Of a DNA stretch of 34,883 bases, positions 22,907 through 30,710 are shown one piece after another (positions within the stretch are counted from its first letter, which is position 1; each line of letters starts with the position of its first letter). The translations under genes and the position numbers were made by a program. Source of the DNA: an uncultured Selenomonadales bacterium (GTDB lineage Bacteria > Bacillota > Negativicutes > Selenomonadales > Selenomonadaceae); assembly GCA_947304355.1 (NCBI GenBank), contig CAMZAX010000023.1:1-34883 (forward strand), given 5' to 3'. The notes below the pieces were generated by a model. It was given only the letters and a program-made list of their open reading frames with translations. It had not been told where the DNA came from and searched no databases.

Positions 22907-22930
22907 ACGCGCTGTACATTTTATTTGCAA
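22902..22930 (-). promoter_or_regulatory. Promoter for methyltransferase-rpmE-yqhQ
   Basis: On the minus strand TTGCAA (22925-22930), 17-nt spacer, TATAAT (22902-22907). It shares five bases with the divergent promoter's -10. Confidence 0.7.
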
Positions 22931-22965
22931 GATTTGTTTACAATAACCAAAGGAGAATTTTTCAG

Positions 22966-24276
22966 ATGGCAGTTGAAAGTTATCATTGCAGTATCTGCGG
23001 TCGCCGCGTCAAGCTGCAGACCCGCTCCGATATGCCCGTCCTCGACCCCAACACCGGGTTCGGCATTTGCAAGAGCTGCATTAAAAATATTTACCACTTC
23101 ATCGAAGACGAAGAGACCCACAAGGCGCGCAACAGCAAAAAAAGTTTCAACTACTTGCTCGGCGATTTGCTCGCCAAAAACAAGCCGCACGTCATTAAAG
23201 AATACCTCGACGAATTCATCATCATGCAGGAGCGTGCGAAAAAAATTTTGTCCGTCGCGGCGTACAATCACTACAAGCGCATGAAATACGACCTGGACAA
23301 TCGCGGCGGCGACGACGAAATCGACAAGTCCAACGTCATAATTTTGGGTCCGACGGGCTGCGGCAAGACTGCCATGCTGAGTCACCTGTCGAAGCTGTTG
23401 GATATTCCCTTTGCCGTTACGGACGCGTCAAGCTTGACGGAGGCGGGCTTTGTCGGCGCGGACGTGGAAGTTGCCGTTCGCAATCTGTACTACGCGGCGG
23501 GCAGAGACATCGAAAAGACCGAACACGGAATCATTTATCTGGACGAGTTCGACAAAATCGCGCGCAAGTCCGGCGAAAACAATTCGATAACCGCCGACCC
23601 CGGTCACGAGGGCGTTCAACAAGGCTTGCTCAAGATGTTGGAAGGCAGCGTCGTCGAATTCACCGAGCGCGGGCAACGCAAGCACCCCGAAGCCCCGACG
23701 ATTAAAGTCGACACGAAAAATATCTTGTTCATCGTGGGCGGCGCGTTCGTGGGCATTGAAAAAATCGTCGACAAGCGGCTGAAAAAAGACGACACGCCGA
23801 TTGGTTTCGGCTCCGAAATCCCGTCGAAGGAAGACACCGACGCCAAGTTCAACGAGCTGATTCACCAGGTGCGCCCCGAAGATTTAATGAAGTACGGCAT
23901 CATTCCCGAAATAATCGGACGTCTGCCCGTTATTTGCACGCTTGAAACTCTGGACGAAGACGCGCTGTTGAGAATCCTCACCGAGCCGAAGAACGCGCCC
24001 GTCAAGCAGTACGAAAAACTTTTGTCGATGGACAACGTCAAGCTTGAATTCGAGGAAGCGGCATTGCGGCAGGTCGCGAAGATGGCGATTGAACGCAAAA
24101 CCGGCGCGCGTTCGCTCAAGGGCATAATCGAAGACGTGATGCTTGATGTGATGTTTGACATACCGAAAACCAACGAGCCGCGTCGCGTCGTCATAACCGA
24201 GGCGTGCATAAAGGGCGACGAACAGCCGCAAATCTTCCCGCTTGACGAAGTGAACTTGTCCAAAGAGTCGGCGTGA
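22966..24276 (+). CDS. ClpX-like AAA+ unfoldase (possible specialised paralogue)
   Basis: 436 residues with the full ClpX plan: an N-terminal zinc-binding domain (Cys8, 11, 35, 38), Walker A GPTGCGKT (128-135), pore loop GFVG (161-164), Walker B YLDEFDK (191-197), EGVQQGLLKMLEG, RKH loop (238-240), ClpP-docking IGF (279-281), arginine-finger box IPEIIGRLP and sensor-2 GARSL (380-384). ClpX unfolds tagged proteins and feeds ClpP. Differences from housekeeping ClpX are GFVGADVE for GYVGEDVE in the pore region and SITADPGHEG for the usual SITRDVSGEG. No clpP, tig or lon adjoins. It is first in the operon with VWA, PP2C, kinase, GrpE-like and Hsp70 genes. Start: AAAGGAG, then ATG. Confidence 0.9.
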   Translation: MAVESYHCSICGRRVKLQTRSDMPVLDPNTGFGICKSCIKNIYHFIEDEETHKARNSKKSFNYLLGDLLAKNKPHVIKEYLDEFIIMQERAKKILSVAAYNHYKRMKYDLDNRGGDDEIDKSNVIILGPTGCGKTAMLSHLSKLLDIPFAVTDASSLTEAGFVGADVEVAVRNLYYAAGRDIEKTEHGIIYLDEFDKIARKSGENNSITADPGHEGVQQGLLKMLEGSVVEFTERGQRKHPEAPTIKVDTKNILFIVGGAFVGIEKIVDKRLKKDDTPIGFGSEIPSKEDTDAKFNELIHQVRPEDLMKYGIIPEIIGRLPVICTLETLDEDALLRILTEPKNAPVKQYEKLLSMDNVKLEFEEAALRQVAKMAIERKTGARSLKGIIEDVMLDVMFDIPKTNEPRRVVITEACIKGDEQPQIFPLDEVNLSKESA

Positions 24277-24314
24277 ACGGCTTTAATTTTATTTGCAACG
24301 ACGGAGGGATTTTT

Positions 24315-25007
24315 ATGGCTTCAAAGGACGGCATTCTCACGCGAGAAACATTGAACTTGATTTTGCTTATCGACAATTCCTATTCCATGAACGGCAATCG
24401 CATAAGCCAAGTCAATCAGTGCATACCGGTCTTGAAAGACAACCTTATCGGCGTCGCCAACGACGAAGGCGTCGATTTGAAAGTCCGAATCATTGCCTTC
24501 AGCGACAAGGCGGTTTGGAAAGTCGGCACGGTCGAGCGCGGCGAAGACATCAATTCCGTCGTCTGGACGGATCTGGACGTTGTCGGCGAAACGGCGACGG
24601 CTGCGGCGATTCGCGAGGCGAACAAGTCCTTGAAAAAAGCTTACCTTGGCGCGCACGCCTTGCGCCCCGTGGTCGTGCTGATAACCGACGGAAACTGCAC
24701 CGACGACCACGCCGATTACCTTGCGGCGATTGACGAAATGAAAACGCGCTTGTCCGGTTCGAGCGGCAAGGAAAAAGTCATGCGCGTTGCCATTGGCGTC
24801 GAGGGTTTCAATCGCGCCGAGCTTGTCGAATTCGCGTCCGAAGGTTTCATCATGGACGAAAAGCAACCGTTAGTTTTCCCCGTTGACGAGCCCGAAACGT
24901 TGGGCAAGGTGATAAATTGGGTTACGGTCACTTCAATTATGTCGAGCATAACCGACGCCGGCGGCGAAAATCTGCCGGTCTTCGACGAGGACGATTGGGT
25001 TAATTGA
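24315..25007 (+). CDS. VWA-domain protein, TerY-like
   Basis: 230 residues, essentially one von Willebrand factor A domain. The metal-ion-dependent adhesion site is intact: DNSYS (20-24), a conserved Thr in VGETATAAAI, and LITDGNCTDD. TerY-type VWA proteins are cytoplasmic and occur with a PP2C phosphatase and a Ser/Thr kinase (the TerY-P triad of tellurium/Ter stress systems), the order seen directly downstream. It may scaffold or sense metal-dependent assembly of the complex. ATG 24315 has GGAGGG upstream; the frame from 24273 lacks a site. A small hairpin separates it from the PP2C gene. Confidence 0.85.
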   Translation: MASKDGILTRETLNLILLIDNSYSMNGNRISQVNQCIPVLKDNLIGVANDEGVDLKVRIIAFSDKAVWKVGTVERGEDINSVVWTDLDVVGETATAAAIREANKSLKKAYLGAHALRPVVVLITDGNCTDDHADYLAAIDEMKTRLSGSSGKEKVMRVAIGVEGFNRAELVEFASEGFIMDEKQPLVFPVDEPETLGKVINWVTVTSIMSSITDAGGENLPVFDEDDWVN

Positions 25008-25035
25008 GTTTCGCAAAATAAATCGGATTTTTTCA

Positions 25036-25060
25036 GGGGACGCGTTGTCCCCTTATTTTA
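25036..25060 (+). terminator. Intra-operon hairpin (possible attenuator)
   Basis: GGGGAC (25036-25041), loop GCGTT, GTCCCC (25047-25052), then TTATTTTA. The T-tract is broken, so partial termination between the VWA and PP2C genes is the likely effect. Confidence 0.5.
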
Positions 25061-25072
25061 TGAGGTGCACAG

Positions 25073-26737
25073 ATGGAGCCTGTCGAATTGTATCGCCGCC
25101 TGCCCGCGCTTTTCGAGCCGAGCCCGCATTGGAAAGTTTTCTTCGCGTGCAAGCGCGGCAGAAGTCACGTCGCGACGGGCAAGGTCTGTCAAGATTATTG
25201 CGTCGCCGAAAAGATTTCGGATGATATTTTTGTTGTGGCGGCGGCGGACGGGCACGGCGGCGATGCTTACGTCAAAAGCGATGTCGGCTCAATGGCGGCG
25301 TGCAATGTCGTCGTCGAGTTGGCGAAAAAATATTCGTGGCTTGCCGATAAAAAATTTCTGCAAAAATGGACTTCGCCCGCGTTCAAGGCGGAAATCTTCG
25401 ACGCGTGGCAAGCCGCCGTTCTGAAAGATTATCGCGCCGAAAATCCCGCCGCTGCGGACAGTGACAAGGAAATCATTCAAAAATACGGCACGACGCTCCT
25501 GTTTGCCGTGGTGACGAAAAACAATGTCATTGTCGGACAGATCGGCGACGGCGCGATTTTATTTTGCAACGACGCAGGGCAAGCGCAACTGTTCAAGCGT
25601 CACAACCCGAAATTCGATTCCAAAACGTCTTCGCTTGCTTCGGGGCAAGGAATTTATTCGCTGATTGTCGAGGCTTACGGGCGATTCGATTTTAAGTTCA
25701 ACAAAATTCTTCTGTCGACGGACGGCATTTACGACAAGCTTGACCGAGGCGATTCATTTGCGCGTTATGCCAACGAACTCGCCGAACGCGTGCGAAAAAA
25801 CTCCGTCGACGAAATCGCGCCGTTCACGGTGGAGGGCATTGACGTTTCGGAAAAATCTTCCGACGACTGCACCGTTGCGGCGATTGTCGCGCCGCCGTCG
25901 AATAAAAAGTACGAATTGCCGCTTGCCGTCCCCGATTTGAGCGATTTAAATTTTGTGCGCGCGTATGATTGCATGAAAATTTTTTCGGCGCGCAAGGACG
26001 GCGTTCCGCTTGAAATTCACGTGAGCAGATATTTTCTCAAGGAAGGATATTCATTCGACGAATTCGGCGGCAAAGTTCACTTGTTGCTCTCTCAGCCCGA
26101 AGAATCTCGCGGCAACGTCAACGTGTTCGCGCCGCCCGACGGTTTGTTCAGGGTGCAAGAGCTTATCGAGCACGGCGAACATCTTGCGAAAAAATATTTT
26201 GCGGACGACGAGCCGCCGCGCTTCGACAATAAATTTTGGCTTGACTTTTACGAGACCGTTCGTGCGCTGAAAAAGTTTTTCGCCGAGAAAAATTACTTCG
26301 CCGAGGAAAATCTTTTCAAGACCATGCTGATTTCGGCGGACGGCGAAATTTTTTTGTTCCCCGACTGCCTGTCGAAATTCGTTCACAAGAGCGATTCGAG
26401 CGCGGAAGTTTTTGCAGCGGCGGAAAGTTATTTCGGCTTCCTTGGCAAGCTCCGTTGCGGTGAAAAAGTTTTGCCGCTGTTCAAGTGCCCGAAATACGCG
26501 GCGGGGCAAATCGTCCCCGAACTCCGCGCCGCCGACGGAAAGCCCTTTTGCCGCGTCGTCTTCAACCCGAAAATCAACGCTTACGGCTTGCAAAATCTTT
26601 CGGAAAAAATTTGGCTGACCGACGGCAAACAAGTCAACCCGAATCAAATTCTGCGACTGACGGGCGATCACGTCTTGGAAGTTCCCGACGGCGACGAAGT
26701 TGTTCGCTGTGAGATAAATTTATTTGCGACGGAGTGA
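25073..26737 (+). CDS. PP2C-type Ser/Thr phosphatase with long C-terminal extension
   Basis: 554 residues. Residues 1-~275 are a PP2C phosphatase with ADGHGG (58-63), GDG (158-160), STDG (215-218) and DDCT (264-267), and Gln40-Asp41 of the first metal motif. Such enzymes remove phosphate from Ser/Thr with two Mn/Mg ions. Residues ~280-554 are unusual: a kinase-lobe-like stretch (MLISADGEIFLFPD) without catalytic residues, then a module with GLQNLSEKIW and LRLTGDHVLEV resembling the C-terminal module of the adjacent kinase. It probably resets the kinase's phosphorylation. GAGGTG lies before ATG; the kinase gene starts 6 nt after its stop. Confidence 0.88.
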   Translation: MEPVELYRRLPALFEPSPHWKVFFACKRGRSHVATGKVCQDYCVAEKISDDIFVVAAADGHGGDAYVKSDVGSMAACNVVVELAKKYSWLADKKFLQKWTSPAFKAEIFDAWQAAVLKDYRAENPAAADSDKEIIQKYGTTLLFAVVTKNNVIVGQIGDGAILFCNDAGQAQLFKRHNPKFDSKTSSLASGQGIYSLIVEAYGRFDFKFNKILLSTDGIYDKLDRGDSFARYANELAERVRKNSVDEIAPFTVEGIDVSEKSSDDCTVAAIVAPPSNKKYELPLAVPDLSDLNFVRAYDCMKIFSARKDGVPLEIHVSRYFLKEGYSFDEFGGKVHLLLSQPEESRGNVNVFAPPDGLFRVQELIEHGEHLAKKYFADDEPPRFDNKFWLDFYETVRALKKFFAEKNYFAEENLFKTMLISADGEIFLFPDCLSKFVHKSDSSAEVFAAAESYFGFLGKLRCGEKVLPLFKCPKYAAGQIVPELRAADGKPFCRVVFNPKINAYGLQNLSEKIWLTDGKQVNPNQILRLTGDHVLEVPDGDEVVRCEINLFATE

Positions 26738-26743
26738 TTTTAC

Positions 26744-28105
26744 ATGAAAAAAGGCGACACCGTGACCGGCAAAAACGGGCGGACGTATTCCGTGATTGAA
26801 GTCGTCGGCAAGGGCGGGCAGGCAAAAATTTGGAAGGTGCGCGACGAAAGCTCAAAAAAATTTTACGCCTGCAAATACTACCGGCACGACCCCAAAAACG
26901 TTCGCGGCAACATCGAGGACTTGATTAAAATCGGCGCGATTAAAGACCGCGACGGCAACGACTTGAACAGTGTCGTCATGCCGATAACGATAGTCGACGA
27001 CGCGGGCGATTCGTTCGGTTACGTCATGGAGCTCGTCGACCTTAAAGATTACGTGACGCTGAAAAAAGCTTGGAGCAAAAACGGAAGTTACCCCACGCCT
27101 TTCGCCATCTGCAATATCGTAAAAAATTTCGCGTACTTCTTTGAACGACTGCACTTGGGTCACGGGCTCTGTTACAAAGACGTAAACGAGGGCAACATTT
27201 TTTTCAACCCGAAAAGCGGCGACATCAAGATAATCGACAACGACAACATCGGCACGGCGAGCAAGCAGACGATTAAGGGCACGCCGCACTACATGGCACC
27301 CGAAGTCATCTTGGGCAAGGCACCCGACGCAACCTCCGACAGATTTTCGTTCGCGGTGTTCATGTTCCGGCTGTTGGTTGGCGGCTACCCTTTCGAGGGA
27401 AAATACACCGAAGATTACTGCTTGAAACATGACGTTTTGCTGAACGACGCGAGCGAGGAACTGCTTGGCAGAAATCCCGTCTTCGTGTGGCACCCGACCG
27501 ACAAGCGCAATGCCGTAACGAAATTCGCTGACCCGCAACACAAAGCGCAAGCCGCGTTATGGCTCCGTTTGCCGCAAGTCGTCAAGGATTTGTTCATCAA
27601 GACTTTCGTGACGAATTTGCCCGCCGCCCGCGCCGCCGAACGCGCCACCGATGTCGCTTGGCGTCAAACTTTCGAGACGCTGGAAAAAAATCTTGTTGCG
27701 TGTCCGTTTTGCAAGGCGCGCACCTTCGCCGAGGCGGACACGTGCTTTGAATGCGATAAGCCCTTGCCGAAACGCAAGCCCGCGCCGCAAAAAGTTCACG
27801 GCGTGAAATTCACCGCTTTAAGTGACGGCGAGGACAAGAAACAAATTTCCATGCGCGTCGGCGAAAAAATCTTCGGCGACAAAGTTTCAAAGAATCTGTC
27901 GAGCGAAATCCTTTTGCAAATCCTTTACAACGAACGCACGAACAAAATCGGCGCGAGGAATCTCAGCCGCAGCGCGTGGACTGTCGCGAAGGCGGACGGC
28001 AAAAAATTCGCTTGCGAGCCCGGCAAAATCATCGCGCTTGAAGTCGGTATGCGAATCAGCATCATCCCGCGAGTTGCTCAGCTCAACGTCAACGCCCTTG
28101 CCTAA
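26744..28105 (+). CDS. Eukaryotic-like Ser/Thr protein kinase with C-terminal zinc ribbon
   Basis: 453 residues. Kinase domain ~1-300: Gly-rich loop VGKGGQAKIW (21-30), Lys44 in YACKYY, catalytic-loop Asp146/Asn151 in YKDVNEGN (HRD replaced by YKD), Asp165 in DND (for DFG) and APE 185-187. There is no membrane segment, so it is soluble. A four-cysteine zinc ribbon follows (Cys320, 323, 334, 337), then a C-terminal module containing NERTNKIGARNLSRSAW, similar to the end of the PP2C protein. A kinase with a zinc ribbon next to VWA and PP2C genes is the TerY-P triad arrangement. Targets are unknown; the ClpX or Hsp70 partners are attractive candidates. GGAG precedes ATG. Confidence 0.9.
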   Translation: MKKGDTVTGKNGRTYSVIEVVGKGGQAKIWKVRDESSKKFYACKYYRHDPKNVRGNIEDLIKIGAIKDRDGNDLNSVVMPITIVDDAGDSFGYVMELVDLKDYVTLKKAWSKNGSYPTPFAICNIVKNFAYFFERLHLGHGLCYKDVNEGNIFFNPKSGDIKIIDNDNIGTASKQTIKGTPHYMAPEVILGKAPDATSDRFSFAVFMFRLLVGGYPFEGKYTEDYCLKHDVLLNDASEELLGRNPVFVWHPTDKRNAVTKFADPQHKAQAALWLRLPQVVKDLFIKTFVTNLPAARAAERATDVAWRQTFETLEKNLVACPFCKARTFAEADTCFECDKPLPKRKPAPQKVHGVKFTALSDGEDKKQISMRVGEKIFGDKVSKNLSSEILLQILYNERTNKIGARNLSRSAWTVAKADGKKFACEPGKIIALEVGMRISIIPRVAQLNVNALA

Positions 28106-28118
28106 GGAGTGATTTTTT

Positions 28119-29144
28119 ATGAACAGCCTTGAACTTTACGGGCAACGTCTTGCGGAAAATAAATTCCAACGCCGCGCGCCCGAACAGAAAATTTTTTGGG
28201 CGAACGAAGTCATCAAAGCCGTCGTCGCCGAATTGAACGCGCCGCCCTTTGACATCGGCAATTCGCCGTTCGTCATGGAAACGGCAAGAATCGTCGACGA
28301 GCTTAAAGCCTCCGCCAATAAATTTATCCCGGTGCATTGGCACGGGAAGACAATTACGGTCGTTGACGCGGCGTTTTTTATCAAAGCCGTGCGAAAATTT
28401 TTCACGGACGACAAATACAGCGTGCGCGACGACGGCGAGCTTGCCACATACGGCAACTTTTTTTTCGAGGACGGAGTTTATACCGCCGAAAGAGACTTCA
28501 TCGCGGGCATTGAGCAGGATTTAATCGCCGTGCAGATTCTTCTGCAGGAAAAGCAAACGCAACCGCCCGCGCCGACCAAAAGCGTCATGGATGATTACGC
28601 CGCCAAAACGAACGCGCAAATCGAATTGCAAAAACAAATCGCCGCCGTCGAAAGGGAACGCACCAAACGCTCGGAACTGCGCCGCGAAAAAACTTCGGCG
28701 TGGCGCGACGAACAGACAAAGCTTGCGCAGTCGTTGAAGGCGTTGCAACTTCCCGCGCAAAAAATTTTGGAAGACTTGCGGAGCTTTTCCGACGACCTTG
28801 CCGAAAATTACATCATGCGGTTCGCCGCCGCGCAGATTGATCTGTTCAACTTGATTGCCGACAATTTTGATTCGCACGCGCCCAAAGCCGAACAATCGCA
28901 GAATCGCGACTACCGCGCCGCCGTCGACAACTGCAAGGACTATCTCGAAATGATAATCGACGCGCTTGCCGAATTCGGCGTCGACGAAATTTCAAGCGCG
29001 GACGGCACGCCCTTTGACGGCAAGATTCACGACGTGAAGAACACGAAAACTTTTTCGCCGCGCAGTGCGACGGTCAAGAAAAGTTTGCGTCCCGGCTTTA
29101 AGTACGGTGAACGCGTGTTGCAAAAGGAAGCGGTGGAGGTTTAA
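28119..29144 (+). CDS. GrpE-like nucleotide-exchange protein with N-terminal extension and coiled coil
   Basis: 341 residues. The N-terminal ~140 residues are a helical region of unknown type. Residues ~155-240 are a charged coiled coil (AQIELQKQIAAVERERTKRS onward). The end matches the GrpE core: a helix DYLEMIIDALAEFGVDEI, then the beta-domain pattern G-x-x-FDGKIH, V-x-x-x-LRPGFKYGERVLQKEAVEV, close to 'GxxFDPxxHEAV ... VLxxGYxxxxRVLRPAxVxV'. GrpE releases ADP from Hsp70. Its position directly before the Hsp70 gene (2-nt gap) supports this. It is longer than usual GrpE (~180-200), so the extension probably ties it to the kinase or VWA partners. AAGGAG precedes ATG. Confidence 0.78.
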   Translation: MNSLELYGQRLAENKFQRRAPEQKIFWANEVIKAVVAELNAPPFDIGNSPFVMETARIVDELKASANKFIPVHWHGKTITVVDAAFFIKAVRKFFTDDKYSVRDDGELATYGNFFFEDGVYTAERDFIAGIEQDLIAVQILLQEKQTQPPAPTKSVMDDYAAKTNAQIELQKQIAAVERERTKRSELRREKTSAWRDEQTKLAQSLKALQLPAQKILEDLRSFSDDLAENYIMRFAAAQIDLFNLIADNFDSHAPKAEQSQNRDYRAAVDNCKDYLEMIIDALAEFGVDEISSADGTPFDGKIHDVKNTKTFSPRSATVKKSLRPGFKYGERVLQKEAVEV

Positions 29145-29146
29145 TC

Positions 29147-30637
29147 ATGAAACTCGGAATAGATTTCGGCACCAGCTTTTCGCTCGGCGCGACGATTCAC
29201 CTTGGCACGAAGGAAATTCTTTTGCCCGGCGGCACTTACGGCATTCCGTCAGTCTTTTACTACGACGACTGGGAAGGCGTTTTAATCGGCGAGGCTGCCG
29301 AAGACGCGGGTCAGGGCGACCAGGCGAAAAATTTGCGGCGCGAAATTAAGTTGGATCTCAACTCGACCTTCGTGGCGGACGGCAAACGCTTTTCCGCCAA
29401 AGAAATCGTCGGGCACATCCTAAGTTACGTCAAGGAAGTTTCATTGCAGACCGCGCAGGAGAAAATGATCGACGAGCGGCTTGAAGGTGTCGTCATTTCG
29501 GTGCCGGCTGCGTTCACGGGCAACGAAAAAGAATTCATACGGGCGGCGGCTGAAATCCCGACATCGCGCGGCGGTCCCGGTCTCAAGGTGCTCGGTTTCA
29601 TCAAAGAGCCCGTCGCGGCGGCATTGGCTTACTTCGACACCCCGCTGAACGACGACACGAAAATTTTGGTTTACGACCTGGGCGGCGGCACCTGCGACGT
29701 CGCAATCGTCAAAGCCGATTCGCGCGCCGAAGAAAAATACACCGTCGTCGATTCGGACATGTTGCGTATCGGCGGCAAGAATTGGGACGAAAAACTTCAA
29801 GCCTACATCACTGCCGAGCTTGAAAAGCAATCGGGCATTTCGGTTCACGGCAACCCCGCCTACACCGAAAAAATCAAGCGCGCCGCCGTCAAAGCCAAGG
29901 AAGACTTCAGCGTCAAGCGCGGCACATCCTATCGCGACAAAGTTCGCGCGAAAATCGAAATCAACGGGCGAAACTATTCCGTCGAAATCACCAAGCAAAT
30001 TTTCAACGAGCTGACGCTTGAACTGCTCAACAAGACGATAACCATGACGCGCGCGCTGATTGACAAGAACGGCGGCATCAAGATTGACAAATTAATTTGC
30101 GTCGGCGGAAGCTCCAACATGCCGCAGGTTATCGAAGGCTTGAAGGACGCGTTCAAAGGCATGGACATTCGCGTTTACAAGCCGGAAACGGCGGTTGCTC
30201 TGGGCGCGGCGATTTACGCACAGTTTTGTAAGGAACACGGCGCGGGCAGTCGCGTTTTGTCGGACATCGCGCCCTACTCATACGGCATTCGCTGTTACGA
30301 GGACTACGACAAAAATCCCGACCGCGAAATTGTCGTGAACTTGATTTTCAAGGGCGACAGGTTGCCGAAACAATCTCACAACTATTTCCATACCATAAGG
30401 GACGAGCAAACTTATTTGACGTTTAAAGTTTTTGAATCGACTTTGACGAAGAAAAACTGCGAGCTTTACGAGGTCGGCGATTACGTCATGGAAGTAGAAT
30501 TGCCCTTGCCGCACCGCCCGCCGAAATATACCAACGTTGATGTCACAATGACGCTCAATGCCGACGGCTTGATTGAAGTCACCGCCGACGACGGCAAAGG
30601 TCACTTGATTCGCGGCGACAAGCACTTGAATTTTTAA
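29147..30637 (+). CDS. Hsp70/DnaK-family chaperone lacking the C-terminal lid
   Basis: 496 residues (DnaK is ~610-640). The nucleotide-binding domain is complete: DFGTS (6-10), KEPVAAALAY (153-162), phosphate-2 loop DLGGGT (177-182) and adenosine motif GGSSNMPQV (320-328). The linker region is SDIAPYSYGI in place of DVTPLSLGI (about 372-381). A substrate-binding beta-sandwich (~385-490) then ends with ADDGKGH and a short tail; the helical lid and C-terminal EEVD-like region are absent. Such chaperones may bind specific clients rather than general unfolded chains. No dnaJ is nearby. GGAGG precedes ATG, overlapping the GrpE-like gene's end. It is last in the operon; no terminator was found. Confidence 0.9.
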   Translation: MKLGIDFGTSFSLGATIHLGTKEILLPGGTYGIPSVFYYDDWEGVLIGEAAEDAGQGDQAKNLRREIKLDLNSTFVADGKRFSAKEIVGHILSYVKEVSLQTAQEKMIDERLEGVVISVPAAFTGNEKEFIRAAAEIPTSRGGPGLKVLGFIKEPVAAALAYFDTPLNDDTKILVYDLGGGTCDVAIVKADSRAEEKYTVVDSDMLRIGGKNWDEKLQAYITAELEKQSGISVHGNPAYTEKIKRAAVKAKEDFSVKRGTSYRDKVRAKIEINGRNYSVEITKQIFNELTLELLNKTITMTRALIDKNGGIKIDKLICVGGSSNMPQVIEGLKDAFKGMDIRVYKPETAVALGAAIYAQFCKEHGAGSRVLSDIAPYSYGIRCYEDYDKNPDREIVVNLIFKGDRLPKQSHNYFHTIRDEQTYLTFKVFESTLTKKNCELYEVGDYVMEVELPLPHRPPKYTNVDVTMTLNADGLIEVTADDGKGHLIRGDKHLNF

Positions 30638-30650
30638 GCCCCGGCCGTCC

Positions 30651-30679
30651 TTGACAAGCGCGGCAAGGGCAGTTAGACT
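30651..30679 (+). promoter_or_regulatory. Promoter for the membrane GT2 gene
   Basis: Consensus TTGACA (30651-30656), 17-nt spacer, TAGACT (30674-30679). The leader to ATG 30711 is about 25 nt. Confidence 0.6.
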
Positions 30680-30710
30680 AGCCGCACAAAAACTTTTGAA
30701 ATTAGGTTCG

